This document shows, one piece after another, positions 33,556-45,934 of a stretch of 55,906 nucleotides of DNA (position 1 is its first letter; each line of letters begins with the position of its first letter). The translations under genes and the position numbers were made by a program. This DNA comes from Neolentinus lepideus HHB14362 ss-1. Lineage: Eukaryota; Basidiomycota; Agaricomycetes; Gloeophyllales; Gloeophyllaceae. Location of the stretch: the NCBI GenBank assembly GCA_001632425.1, contig KV425575.1, positions 50,045 through 105,950 of the forward strand, read 5' to 3'. The notes beneath the pieces are model-generated. The model saw only the letters and a list, made by a program, of their open reading frames with translations, made no database searches and had not been told where the DNA came from.

Positions 33556-36500
33556 CGAAGGATTCAAAATTCCAACGTCCGGAAACGATCCTACGACCAC
33601 AGTTGTAGACGCACAGGGTGAGTTGATGAGCGAGCGGTATCCGATAACACCAGCCGAACTGACGCTTATCCACTTCAGATGAGGGAGCAGAAGAGCAAAA
33701 TCGGGAGCTTGTTGTAATGACGATATTTCGAGCATGGGAATCACCAGAAAAAAATAGCAGAGTCCAGGTCAGGTCGCGGACACGGATCATTCCTGAGAGG
33801 ATCGACGTCTTCAGGAACATAGCCCAGGCAAAGTCGGCTTCATGGAGGAAGGCGTTCAAGCGCTGATATTTAGTTCCCGGTAGATGCAGGGGTGCCAGCT
33901 CAAGAGATTATTTGCTCCCCACCGGACTTGGAGAACCAAAGACTTTGTAAAGCACAGCCGAACAGAGACAGGCCACGTGGAAGAATCAAGAGCCGAGTAG
34001 AGCGGCCTTCAGCATCGGACCCTGGCAGGTGTTGCCTTCGCGTTATACGCATCTCATCAGCTAGTTCGGACGGCTTACCACGACGAAGACTAAGCCGGCG
34101 CTCTCGTTCGTGAGTGGCTGAGCAGTCTAATCATGATGGTGGCGTCTTCTTAAAGTTATAGACCTCGAGCTAGTAGTCTAATGTATCTGCTAATAATACG
34201 TGAGTATCGGCAAGAACGTCGAAGAGTAAGGCTGACTTCGTCTTGTAAGACTTTGGATACGCGTCGGTTACAATTCGAAAGCCTACCCGCTAGCTCATGA
34301 GTTATGAGTCATGAGCGGGCTTCGAGGACCGCGCCGCCGTTTTCACAAATGTCCTGAAAATACAATATCCCGCTCCGGCGCATCAACAGAGCAAGGGATG
34401 GACGCTTTCGGAGAGTCGGACCTCCTGTGATTCGCACAGGCGCGAACATATCGCCGCCCCTCTCGTAAGGCTTCCAAGCATACGGCAATTAAGGCGGATA
34501 CCGACCGTCCATCTAAGTTATTACGAACTAGCAGAGCGCAATATGAGACTGACGGTACCAGCTATCCGCGTCGGTCTGAGGTGTCCGTAATCTCGGACCA
34601 TCGTTATGAACAGGAGTGGCATTAAGCTGTATAGTTCGGCGACACTCCTGACCATAAGCCAGTGCATACGATGCCTAGTTACAGCAGCTTAGTGCTTCTG
34701 ATTCAAGATACATTAATTATCTGGGAACAAAGTAGACACTTACGCCTAGGCAACCTATCAACGAAAAATCTGCGCTAAGCAGTTGAGGCCTAGCCGAGTG
34801 TTTTGCCCCATCAAGGAGAGTGTCAAAGCACGGTGTGGGGCGCGACCAAATGCAAGAATACACCACTTCATGGTGCTTCCAAAAATACATCGGTGGATGC
34901 CATGGAGCGAAACGCCCAAAAGGACCATCCAACTCTATGCTCGGCACTTCCCGCACATCGTTCGAGTTCCATTGGAATGAAACTGAGATGAAAACAGCTG
35001 CTCTTCCGTCGAGTGAGGGGTATCGCGGAGTCGGGGACAAGCTCTAATCCTCTATCTCCATCGGTGCTGATGCGCATACATACGCGTACGAGTCGTAGCG
35101 GCGCAGAAAGATCATGCACAGTAAGTACCTCCGATTACGCTGAAGACGCTTACTTTGTGTTGTATAGCGCAGATTGCCAGTGATCCACATCTACGATCAT
35201 TCGTCGGGTAACGTGCGCAGCCAAGTTCACCTTGTACGACCGAATAGTTTGCGCTTGTTACTAGCATCCCTGTCACGTGTTTGGGTTTTCTGATGCAGCG
35301 GGGCGATTGACCCTCATTTAGATATTGGAGAGGAGTCTAGTACGCCTACATACTCGCAACAGTTAACAGAGTCGGTCATCTGGCACTCAGGCCACGTCCT
35401 GATCGGTGAGGTCTGTCTCAATCACAATGGCCGGCAGTAGATACGCGCAGCGGGGCTATTTAGGACCGTGGTTTCGGCGGTGGTTGTAGCCCTAATTGAA
35501 ACATGTCGCCCCTGTAATCTGGAAGCTCCGGCGCTCAAGACGAATACTTATCTTGTTGAATTCCAGACTGCCTCGGATGCCTGACGTGTCGACATATGGG
35601 AGATGATCTGGGCCATGGCATCTCCGCGAGTGCGTCCATTCCACAAAGCCTTCTCATGACGTCGACGGACTCGAAGATATCATGAATCAAGGTCAAGAGA
35701 GTAGGCCGGACGCATAAAATCACCGAATGTTCAGTTCGCCCTTCTCGACAAACCCACTAGCAACAGATCAGTCTGAGCTGTGGCCGTGATGGGTATCGAC
35801 TACATGGCTTGAGGTCGCAGCGCTATGAAGTACCCACATCGCCACAACGCCGCGGCCCGAGAAACGCGAGACCAGCATCGAGTCAAACAGCAGGACTGAT
35901 AACCTTGCTGATACGGCAGGACAGCTATGTGAACGCTAGTCGCCATACCGATGTTCTATCAAGTACGGTGACCAAACACGTTTCCAATATGTCGCGAAAA
36001 CTGTCACTAATGAGAGTGCAAATCTTTCGAGTGCCTTCAACAGCCATGCCTGTGAACCCTCCGCAAGCGAGCAGCGCCCTTATTGAACCCCGCGGCTGTT
36101 TATACGAGGGACTTCAATGAAGTGCCTGAAGATTGGTTGCGCTTCGGCCTTCTGAGAAGCCCGACGATCCAGATCTTGCTTTCCCGCACTTTACTTTCCC
36201 ACATGCCACATCAGCTTCACTCAGCTGGATCGCTCTTTATTCTGTTTGTCAACTTGTCTTACAATCTGCGGAGATACTGACTGTAATCTTTTGTTCATCT
36301 GAAACCTAGTACATAACTAGATAGATACTGCTGTACGGGTCGTGAGAGAGGGGGACTTTGCAGTAACGTCACGCACGTGAATACTCTCCCATGTCTACTG
36401 TCGTGGTCGGTATGTATAGCCCAGGCGGCATATTGGCACGCAGTGAGCACGTTGCTTCTCCGAACGGAGCGGTCTCGAGACGTATTCGGGCGTCGGTGGG

Positions 36501-36917
36501 GCTGTTGTTTGATTGATTAGCGTCGTCGGTGAGAGGGGCGCATGCCGTGTGCGCTTGTTACTACTCACACAGCGCTATCGACGCTCAGCACAGTGGTTTC
36601 ACTTCCAAACATGCTGATGCTGTGTGAAATGTTAGTGACAGCGTCTGCGACTTGTGGTCAATGGTCATTGCAATGGGGCATCCGAGCAGTGGGAAAAGCA
36701 AGCTAGCCTGGTAACGCAGTTTGTCATGGTGTTTGTCATGATCCGAAGCATGATCCTACTGATGAACCTGAGTCCCTTTTAGGTGAGCGGCAGGTGACAC
36801 TTTACGGCAAACGGCGATTCAGCCACTGCCGGCGGATTGCATGTCAAGAAGGCACGGCGCGTATGGCATAAAAACATGGCCATCTATACTGGCAACTGAG
36901 CTAACCTCCTTACAACT

Positions 36918-38781
36918 ATGTCATCCTCGGCCAAACCAGAGAAGAAATGGACACCTCAAGAAGATGAGATTCTTCGAGCGGCGGTTGCTCAATGTAAGCC
37001 TTCGTTTGTTACTACCTCCGAGTTCGCCGGTACTGACGGTCTGGTCTCCAGTCGGGACTAAGAACAGTTGGCAGAAGATATCAGAGCGCCTACCCGGCGA
37101 GTATCCCGTACTGTCCCTCCCGTAACTTCGTACTGACTTAAGATATATCTTGAACGCAATGTGTTATAGGCCGCTCAAATAAGAGCTGCAGAAAACGCTG
37201 GATTCATTCGCTGGATCCGCAGCTAAAGAAGGGTCGATGGACAGCGGCTGAGGATACGAAACTGAAGGAGGCAATTAAGGAGCACGGCTTGCAATGGTGG
37301 AAGGTTGCGCGGCAAATTGACGGCCGCACCGACGACCAGTGTGCCAAGAGATGGAGAGAGAAACTAGATCCGTCTATCTCAAGGCGGCCGTGGTCTGCTC
37401 TAGAGGACCAGACCCTTATGGACGCATGGAGGATCCACGGTAAGAAGTGGAATATAATTTCTACCATGCTGCCCGGAAGGCCTGCCGTCCACTGTCGTAA
37501 CCGCTATCAGAGTTTGACTCGCGTATCACGACGTGCCACTACTTCCGCTACATCGGGCGACTCCTCCACACCTGTCTTGCTTGCGTCGTCACACGGACAA
37601 GATGACGGCGAAGACCTTAACAGGAAACTATCCAAGGTAAGCGACAACGTCTTTTTCGCCCGATGAATGGCACTGACTGGACCATCGAACGATGTTAGTA
37701 CGATTCGGATTCACCTATGATGGGTAACCGCTTGCTACCAGGTAGCAGTTCCATAAACTCTCCCTTGGACTTAAACGGTGAGCGTGCTCGTAAGATTACC
37801 GTTGCAGTACTGAAGGCCTTTATAGGTCGTCGCCCGTCATGGCAGAGCCAAGGGTCCAATGCGGACCCATTCCTCGGATTCCAGAGGTATCCTACCGATC
37901 CTTCGCCTTCCTTGCCCTTTGACTCGCCCCGGTCAAGTTCTGGCTTGGAGATGTCACCAGCTTCGCATGCGAGCTCATCTCCGGCGTCGTCCGAAGAGTT
38001 GCAACTACCGTCAACATTAGGCCTCGAGTACGACGCCCGCATGGGACTTCATCAACGAAACTACGAAGAGTCTCGATATAAAGATAGTTCTATGGGCATC
38101 GGGACATACGGTAACGACCACTACCCCGAAGCTATTCCGCCCATTGCATCGCTCCCTCACCCATCCTTCGACGGAAGTCTCTTGTCAGGACCTGGACAGG
38201 ACCACCGTCGTATGTCATTCGCTGGCATGTCCTATCCTCCACTGTTGTCAGACACGAGTAGAGGGACGCAAGCCGGGGACAACGTTGATGTCCTGCTCCA
38301 GGGGTTATCGTCACGGTGGGGAGCGGAAAAGGCCGTCGCAATGTCTCATCCAAGCCAGCGTTTGGGTTCTTTCTCGCATCTTCCCGCTTGTCCCGCCGCA
38401 AACGGTGGGCCATGCAATTGTGAGTCCCTTGCAGGTCAGTCCTCGAACCTGAGGGCTTTCATGGGATCAGCCGTGTCTAGAGGAACAGCTCCGTCGCCCA
38501 TGCGGGGAATGTGGCCTGCGCAGCCATCAGTCGGTGGTGATCAGTCAGCTTTCTACTCCCCGAGTCTAGGGAGTCTCCGTGATGTGTCTCTTCCCGGGCA
38601 GCACCGGTCGAATGAATCTCTGATGCATCCAGCGGCTTCGTCGACCGCCGCACCCTTCTCGGCATTTGAGCCTGGATTCGGCCTCCGCTCTGCGACATCG
38701 TCGCCGATGTCGAATAACGTGGGGTCATCTGATACTCGAGGGGCATTCCTCATTCCTCAGTTGCCTGTGATCACTCCATGA
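36918..38781 (+). CDS. R1R2R3 MYB-type transcription factor (paralog 2)
   Basis: Paralog of the MYB gene at 29214-30942, transcribed away from it. Four exons, 36918-36993, 37052-37096, 37170-37636 and 37699-38781, give 556 residues. R1 spans KKWTPQEDEILRAAVAQFG and WQKISERLPGRSNKSCRKRW. R2 has GRWTAAEDTKLK and VARQIDGRTDDQC. R3 has RPWSALEDQTLM and IISTMLPGRPAVHCRNR. The C-terminal ~390 residues are Ser/Pro/Gly-rich and share little with paralog 1, so the DNA-binding part is conserved while the effector part has diverged. Intron 2 appears to use a GC donor (CCCG|gcgagt at 37097), whereas paralog 1 has GT there. The ATG at 36918 is chosen because it matches the paralog start. Confidence 0.9.
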
Positions 38782-41700
38782 TCCTAGTTTCCCAATATAC
38801 CCGTTGTTATGCCTTATTGTCTATGACGACCTTTGACGGTGAGAAGTGTCCATGCCAGATCGTATTGCATTCATCCCATATAGAGTATCATCATGTGTAG
38901 CATTGCCACCAGCTTTCGAGTAACTGCATCAAATAGTATCATACTTTTTTGGCCACAGGTACATGCGGCCTAGTACACAACTGTATATAACCTTTGTCAG
39001 TGTTTTCAGCTCTTCATTTGCTCTGTAGCCTATCACCAGATATTTATTTTATTCGTCCTCTTTACCGTGGCTGTCATCATCCTCTTACTGCGTCTATGCC
39101 TAGTTACGTGAATAAGATGTCCTTGTAATGGAGCCGATCTCTTCAATTCAAAAAAATGGTGGGGCGCCATTAATTCGTGTTAGTCTTGCCTAGTTCAACT
39201 GTGAGACGGGGAAAGATGCTATGATATCCCTATCACGCACGCCCTTCATTTCCCACCAGCGCGTCTAATGTTAGCATATTTGACAAGGAAGATGGCCTCG
39301 CTAAACTAGTGATGCATTTGCGTTAATGTTACACGCTCCATGGGGCATGGATTCGGCCCCGCCGGAATCCTGGTGTATGCAAAGAAGTCTAAGAGCCGAT
39401 ATCTAGACCTTCACAGGCGCAAACGCCAGCGGCACGTTACATGTAGGAGTCCTACATACCGCCAGCGCACCGCGTCCTTCTCGAATATTACATTACGACG
39501 TTGTCAACCGTGTCAACCCTGTCGAGGCTCACAGCTAGCACAAGGGGATAATTGATCCCCATCAAGCCAACATTTTCTCGCAATCACGGTCAAATGAAGT
39601 GGATATATTTGGAGCACATCTGACCCGCCGAGTGAGCACGAGTGCGCTGCAGACCTGCTGTACAAGTATCGTAATAGAGGCTGATCGCGATCATATTCTC
39701 AAGAAGAAACTACGCGATAAGCGCGACATGCGTGAGGCACGGCCAATACAACAATATGTGAGCAAATCCACGAACTTCCGTGTATATGCCAATATACGGA
39801 GCCTGGGTTCTTAAGGCACATGAAGGGACGAAGAAAGGAGGAATTAGTATTAGCCAACATTTTGCCAAGCATTCAATTATGGCCGGATGACATCGGAAGC
39901 ATTTCAACGAAGTGCGGGAAACCATGCCCGACGAATCACGATCTGCGGAAGGATGACACTACTTGCTCACCTACTACGAGCCTTTATTACTGTGTATCGA
40001 GCGGTCCTATAATAGATGTTGTCGGAAATTTCCGAACTGCCCTTGCAAGACCCTGCAAGGCCCGGCAAGGCTAACTCTTCTCTGAGAATGCCCGGATCAT
40101 TGTGATGGTCTTGCCATGGGCCTTGCCATGGACTTCTAAGGTCCAAATATCAAGGAATTGCCTTGTCAGGTCATGGCAAGCCGGTCTCAAGGTCCCCAAG
40201 ACTTTTCTCTTGCAAGGTGAATCGGGTTTTACCGACAACTGTGTTTACGCTATATTATTATATATATCATAACAGTAGATTTCCCGCGAGGAGCCCGAAA
40301 TATCATGCACGAGGTCGTAAGGGAAGTCTGGTATACGGTTTCAGGTGTTCACGACAACCATGGCAGGGGAGAGGTCGGCTGGTTATACATTTAAGTACGC
40401 CGCAATCCATGAGCCGTAGCCGGGAAGTGGTACGACTTGTCCCGATCGTGTGGTCGCGAAGACAAACCGTCCGCTAGCCCTTCCAGACGACACACAGCGC
40501 ATACGCATGCCACCTGTTGAGGTTTGGTTCCTGGAGTGGCGAATGGACGAGCAGCCTCGCCGGATACCTGGGGTTATCCGAGATCGCAGGAGTAAAATCA
40601 GGAAACCAGCCCGCCGGATGCGAGTAGAACACTGCACGAGCGGCAATATGCTTCAGTGACAAAAATCGATAATGGAAAATGTCCACTACAGGATGGCGTT
40701 TACAAGGGCCGTGCAAAATCTGTCGCGGACAGAATTCGTTCGCACAGCGTTGCCTCAGCTTCAGGCTACTTGCTGCATCCTTGAACAACATCACGCCCGA
40801 TATGGCAAATCTTGATCAGAATAAACTCTAGAGGGAGGATAATTGACCAGGCGTTAGCATGTGCGGTGGACAAGTCAGACACCCAAGACAAGCATCGGAC
40901 CACGCCACACCACGGAGCTTGTCAGATGTCAGGGTACCACCACGACCGTGCCACACTCACCGCAGTCCACGGAAATTAGTCTTGGTATTGCTGTCGCAGA
41001 TATTGTTGACCTTCTCGTCCTTGATCAAGTGCGAACGATCGTCGAGACTTAGTCGGACGTCGTGAAACAAATCAGCTAATAGTAGAGGGCATGCTGCGTG
41101 TCAAGAACGCCAGTCCTCTTGTGGACAGGGTAGCCAGAATGAGCCAATGGGCAGGCGAATGGATGAGACGCCGCCACAGTCCTCACATATCGACAGGGTG
41201 GTAGTCCTGAGATACCTATGGGACGGAAGCCGTTCATGAGCTGCGGAAGCCGACGTGACGTGGTAAATATTGGCAGAAAGACCTGAATGCTGCGACTCTT
41301 GTGACTAGTGTCGGTATGTACGGAGGGGGATTGCCAACGGCGCAGACCAGGATAACCACTTATCGGGAGCGCCACGGAAGTTATAAATCTGCTGGGGGAG
41401 ATAGGGTCTGAAGCTGATTACAGTGGTCAGAGCTTCCGTTGCCAGTGGAGCGATCGAGCGGTCAGAATGTCACAAAAGAAAGCATACCGCCACGCCAAAT
41501 AATGCCGACATGTAAAACCGTTCTTTTGAACAGGAACGTCGGCCGGTAGCTTCGATCCAGAAGATCCTCCAGAAATAGTTCAAGGAGACATACAGAGGAT
41601 CATTTACATGTCAGATATGACTTGAGAAGGTTCAGCTTTGCCTGAAGCCAGAGACCATCAGATGCTGACTGTTCGAGTTCCTTGAAGCTTCCGTTCCCAT

Positions 41701-41907
41701 AGCTCCTTGAGAAGTGAATATCCAGATCAATCTTACAATAAACAATTCGACCCAAAAACCGTGTGTTGAGAGGATTCAGAGTAGGTAAATCCTGTCAATC
41801 CTTCGCACAACCGCAACACCTTAACGCAGGTGTATTCATCTGTGAGTCTTCAACGGCCACACCTAGTTACCAGAATATCATACGGATACAGAAGCATCCG
41901 AAAGCAT
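38782..41907. other. Gene-poor region
   Basis: No supported gene in 3.1 kb. A cluster of CCTTGC/GCAAGG motifs lies at about 40040-40220. Minus frames at 40383-40646, 40474-40794 and 41076-41375 and the plus frame at 40861-41052 have no motif I recognise. Confidence 0.4.
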
Positions 41908-42156
41908 TTAAGAAACCCCAAGCACGCATGCCGTAGAAGCTAAGACATGAAGGTATCGCTGAAGCGCCAAGAGGTCAATTAAATCTACAGCGCAAACATT
42001 CATGGTGAAGGTACCCGAGGGGTCAATGTAGGGACCCCGAACAGCGAGCGTGACGTAGTAATTTGCGACGCGCCCGAGGCGTGTGGCGCTGCCACCGTAG
42101 AGCAGTCTACATGATCCTTTCTTGACTTCAAACTCACCTTGTACCGTGGCTATCAT
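41908..42156 (-). pseudogene. Possible 6-pyruvoyl-tetrahydropterin synthase-like remnant
   Basis: An 82-codon frame starts at 42156, two bases from the Lunapark ATG on the other strand. Its middle, NYYVTLAVRGPYIDPSGTF followed by MNVCAVDL, resembles the pterin-synthase segment in which an HGHNY zinc motif leads into a VRGxxDPxTGMVMNxxDL strand. The histidines before NYY are absent (RLGRVANYY), and no C-terminal half was found, so any enzyme function is lost. The similarity is short and based on memory; the frame could also be a chance ORF in the shared promoter. Confidence 0.35.
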
Positions 42157-42158
42157 CG

Positions 42159-43463
42159 ATGTCTTTTGTTCGGGGCTGGTTCAAGAAGGTGAGGTATGCA
42201 CCGCTCTTCGTTGTCTGTCCTAACTTATGTTTTGTATGTAGTCTGAATTGGACTACGAAGAAGTTCTTGCCTCACTTGCAGATGACATTCAGAAGCGGCA
42301 AACGCGCCTATCTGAAATCCGTCTCCGAGAACGTCGAACGACATTACTGGTTACCCTCTACACGCTAGCATCATGGATTGCATATGTTAGTTTGTGGTAC
42401 ACGGGCTTCTTGCCGGACGTGGAGTTGGTTGGAGGGAGGCAGAGGTGGGGGCGACAGGCGACGAAAGCGACGAAGGCGTTACCTGTGTTTGCTGGTCCTA
42501 TTCTGTGAGTTTGCCGGTTGTGAGCTCCTTATGTGGTTTCATACCGACTTCATCTATCAGGATCTTGTTCATACGCCGAATAGTACAAATCTGGTATACT
42601 CGGATAGGCGATGCGGAAGGTATGTCTTCGGTCTTTTTATGGTTCTGGCGCACCTAATTACCGGAGGTATGCGTAGAGAAGACTCTCAAGACTCTGAAGA
42701 AGCAGCAGCACGAGAAGATCGAGGAGATCAAGAAGAAGACCAACTACTACTCGACGCGCAACCTGATCGAGCGGTACGACGACATACCAAACGGTGCTGG
42801 CTCACTGCAGGCACTAAGACGCAGAAATGTGCCTCTCGCTCCGCCTGTTACTCCTCAGAAACCACTACAGCAGCCTCAGCAACCACAGATTCCGCTGTCA
42901 CCGGCGCTACAGAATCGTCTCGCAGGTATGCTTCATTTCTTACGTCGCTTATGCCACACTTGATCTGACTGTGTCTCTACGTAGTAACACCACAACAGCT
43001 GATGACGCCCCCACGCAAGCAGTGGTATGACAAGCTTGCAGACGCCCTCTTGGGTGATGACGAGCCGAGCTTGCCTGCGAGCAAGTACGCGCTCATTTGC
43101 GAGAAGTGTTTTGCACACAACGGTTTGGTGAAGGAGAGTATCTGGGAAGATACGCGTGAGTCGTCATCTTCTACCATGCGTTGCGTCGCTGATCCGCATT
43201 ATTCTCGATCAGAATATGTCTGTCCCAAGTGTGGCCACTTTAACCCCTCCATGCGCTCGAAAAGAGATAGGAGCAAGTCAGTGTCCCCGCGCTCTAACGC
43301 CGGCACGCTGGCTGCTTCTCCCTCTCATCAAGTTCCTGTCTACTCTAGTGGGCTCGCGTCGCCCTCAGGAGCGCCCGTCGTCAACGGTAGAGCACCCAGC
43401 GAGCCCAGAGAAGGCGAGGGTGAGCAGGAGAGTAACAATAGTGTTATGGAGGTGGATTCATAG
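42159..43463 (+). CDS. LNP1: Lunapark family ER-shaping protein
   Basis: Lunapark proteins sit at three-way junctions of the tubular endoplasmic reticulum and stabilise them. Six exons, 42159-42188, 42242-42504, 42561-42619, 42677-42925, 42985-43155 and 43213-43463, give 340 residues. After the short N-terminus (MSFVRGWFKK) comes a coiled coil (LADDIQKRQTRLSEIRLRER), a first membrane span (TLLVTLYTLASWIAYVSLWY), a second span (LPVFAGPILILFI), then a charged coiled coil (KTLKKQQHEKIEEIKKK) and NYYSTRNLIERYD. The zinc finger has CEKC near its start and CPKC after exon 6 begins, with the family pattern YALICEKCFAHNGL and GHFNPS. The C-terminus is Ser/Pro-rich and acidic at the end. The last intron (57 bp) is in frame and open. 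Confidence 0.93.
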
Positions 43464-44041
43464 TCTCAAACGTGTTAGCTAGCGTCTGTCTTGAGGTTTG
43501 AGCTTAGACTTGTTGCAGGATAATGTTGGGTCTTCTGTTTATTATGCATGTTGTCTCTGCTATAAGAATACATCTCTGTACCGGTTCCACTTATGGACGC
43601 ACTCAAGTCGCGCCGGGTCATGATATTGTTAGTATACTGCGGTCCTCGATCGCTCGCGATCGAGCTCATAAGCTTCCGTACTTAACGACTTGGTTCATCG
43701 TCCCGACTTCCAAGTTCGACGACCCTCTCATATATGAGATTTCCTGCTTGCCGGTACATACAGCCTCAGCGCTTGGGACAGCAAGAGCTGACAGATATTT
43801 TAATCCCGAGTGCTGTATTTTTACCGCATCGCCTGGCGAAGACAACACGGACCCGTACTATCATAGACGCCGAACCTTAAGCTGTGCTGCTAGCCGCTAG
43901 CGAAGGTCTTAAGACTATGCTTTCACTTTCTCTCCATGCAGCGCGTTTGGCGCAGATATCCTTCCATACCCTCTGGTTACTCGTCGACGCTACTATCTGA
44001 TTCGGCTACCCGTGCCTTAACAATCCAAATTGACCATCGAG
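43464..44041. other. Intergenic region between Lunapark and membrane protein genes
   Basis: Contains 3' flank and promoter sequence only; frame 43523-43900 is not supported. Confidence 0.4.
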
Positions 44042-45934
44042 ATGTCCAATAATAATAGTACTAACTGCAGTGCCGGGCCTGCACCAAACCCAGATGTGAG
44101 CGGGATAGGTGTTCGCCTATCCTTCTACATCCAAGCTGTGTTGTTGGGTAAGCGTTATCTAATATACCCTGTCCTGCAGGATCTGGTGGTTAATTCAAAT
44201 CAATGGAACTCTTCAGCCATCCTGTCTGCACGAACATCCTCCGCAGACGAGATCACCCAGAATCTGGGCACGCTTATTGTAACGAATATGGCTTACGCTG
44301 TCACGACGCTCGTACTGGGCTTTACGAACCAGGCTAATCAGCTGAATCTATACGAGTACATCCACTATTTAAATCGTCACTTTCCGGTTGCTGATCGCTC
44401 TGGTTCAACAGCGCTCTAGTTGTTCTCTATCTTCTCACCCCGTCATGGACTGCCATATTCTTCACCATGCCACAATATAACCGTCATAGGAAATCCGGCG
44501 CTATCGTCAAGTACCTCGCCATCCTCCAGTCCTACCTCGTCTTTGCTTGTGCTTTCGCGATCCTTACGAAGGCAGAGTCCTTTGGTTCAGATCCTCAGTG
44601 CAATAAAGACTTGGTCTTCGTCATATTCAGACCTTTCCGTGTGCTATACGCAGGCCGGAACGCCTTTCTCGTCCTGCTCAGCCTCTGTACTCTTTTCTAC
44701 ACTGTAATGCTGTACAGCGACTACAGCACAATTATACATAGATACTTCAGGGAAGGAGAGTATAAGAGGACGCCGAGGAACATACTGGTCGCTCTGCATC
44801 TCGCAAAGCCCCTGGAAAAGAAGAATGGAGATGCGGAGATGCAGGACGTGTCCGGTCAGGAGAGTTCGAAGAACAATACTGCAGAAAACAAGACTGGGCG
44901 TGACAAGCATGACCGGAGAAAGCATGATGGTTCGAGTCGCAGACGATCCAGTGGTGTCTCGGGTATGCCAGACGGCATACGAGGATCATCTTCAACGGTG
45001 CCAGCCAGTGCATCGCCGTTTGGTCCTTCTGATAATCAGCAACAGCAGCCCCCTCAGCAAGGTGCTGACGGCATCCGTATGTCGCCGATCCCCCCGACGT
45101 CCTTGTATCCGACCACGCAGGACTACGACCGCTTCGTAGCTTTCACCATGCTGTCCCCTAGTGCGGCAGATTTTTCCCCCCGCTCAAGCGGCATCCACAC
45201 ACCTGAAGATCCTTTTGCAGCTGGAATTTCATCGGTTTTTGGTGACCAATTGAAGCTACCTAAGCAAGATATGTTTGATACCCGATATCGAGCAAATGTG
45301 AACGGTCGTCTCATCGTCAGTCTCGTTTTGATCATTGTGACGTCCTCCTTGGCCATCTTGAACACAGAGCTTCTGCGATATTACAATAATCCACAGTCTG
45401 ATAGTGGTTCGTCTGAAGGGTCATGGGGATTCGGCCAGGTGAGTATAGCATCGTTCATCCTGGATTCGTCCTCATCCGCCTCGTTTTCAGATCCTGCCTC
45501 TCTTTCTCACAGTTCTCCCGGCCTGGAGTACGATCCTTGCCTTCAAGAAGCATGGTCTAGGCGAGAAGAAGAAGGAAGGCCGAAAGGTCCGGGTGAAGAC
45601 CGCGCGACAGAGACCCCAGAATCGCAGGCCCTCGTCTCCTCGTGTCGGAACCGATCTCTTCGGCTCTAGCAGCCTTCATCGAAATGACCCCTTCCTTGCC
45701 GGTGGCTCTGTTGCGAACATATTCGGACACCCAGTGAGTCCTGGGCCATTTTCTCCGGGAGCGCACACAAATTATGATGGGACCCGTACCAAGTATCGCT
45801 CTGGTGCGACCATTGAGGAAGTCGAGGATCAAGAGGGTGAAGGTCAGGGCTCGAATACGCGTTCTAGCGGCGGTGGGGAGGAAGCAAGGTCCGTCTGGGT
45901 TAGCCGTCAAATTACAGAGGGTAGCACTCTATAA
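44042..45934 (+). CDS. Multi-span membrane protein of unknown function (fungal family)
   Basis: Exons 44042-44147, 44247-44355, 44412-45438 and 45491-45934 give 561 residues. The N-terminus is Asn/Ser-rich, then GIGVRLSFYIQAVLL begins the first span. Further spans are GTLIVTNMAYAVTTLVLGF, ALVVLYLLTPSWTAIFF, YLAILQSYLVFACAFAIL, RNAFLVLLSLCTLFYTVML and, after a long Ser/Pro/Gln-rich cytoplasmic-type loop, RLIVSLVLIIVTSSLAIL and ILPLFLTVLPAWSTIL. The pattern matches an uncharacterised membrane family common in Agaricomycetes, with the RPFRVLYAGRNAF element typical of it. The first intron is 99 bp, in frame and free of stops, so retention would add 33 residues between spans. The C-terminus is charged and disordered. 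Confidence 0.8.

Larger units (their letters stand above)
32716..33860 (-). pseudogene. Decayed coding remnant with internally duplicated 3' part
   Basis: Minus-strand pieces look protein-like in changing frames: AMFLKTSILSGM and RVRDLTWTLLFFSG near 33860-33750, MLEISSLQQAPDFALLLPHL near 33735-33670, NLGILRALLSEATHLHVSVL near 33230-33170, and a C-terminus ending TCTWTNDF at 32716. The leucine-rich strings with PHLKWISV resemble F-box/leucine-rich-repeat proteins that are abundant in mushrooms, but I see no F-box and call this only a possibility. Frame changes and the internal duplication indicate a pseudogene. Confidence 0.35.
30943..36917. other. Gene-poor 6 kb between the two MYB genes
   Basis: Outside 32716-33860 I see no supported gene. 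The two outer flanks must contain the divergent MYB promoters. Frames at 31513-31902, 34717-35040 and 35809-36120 lack motifs and overlap other frames. Confidence 0.4.
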
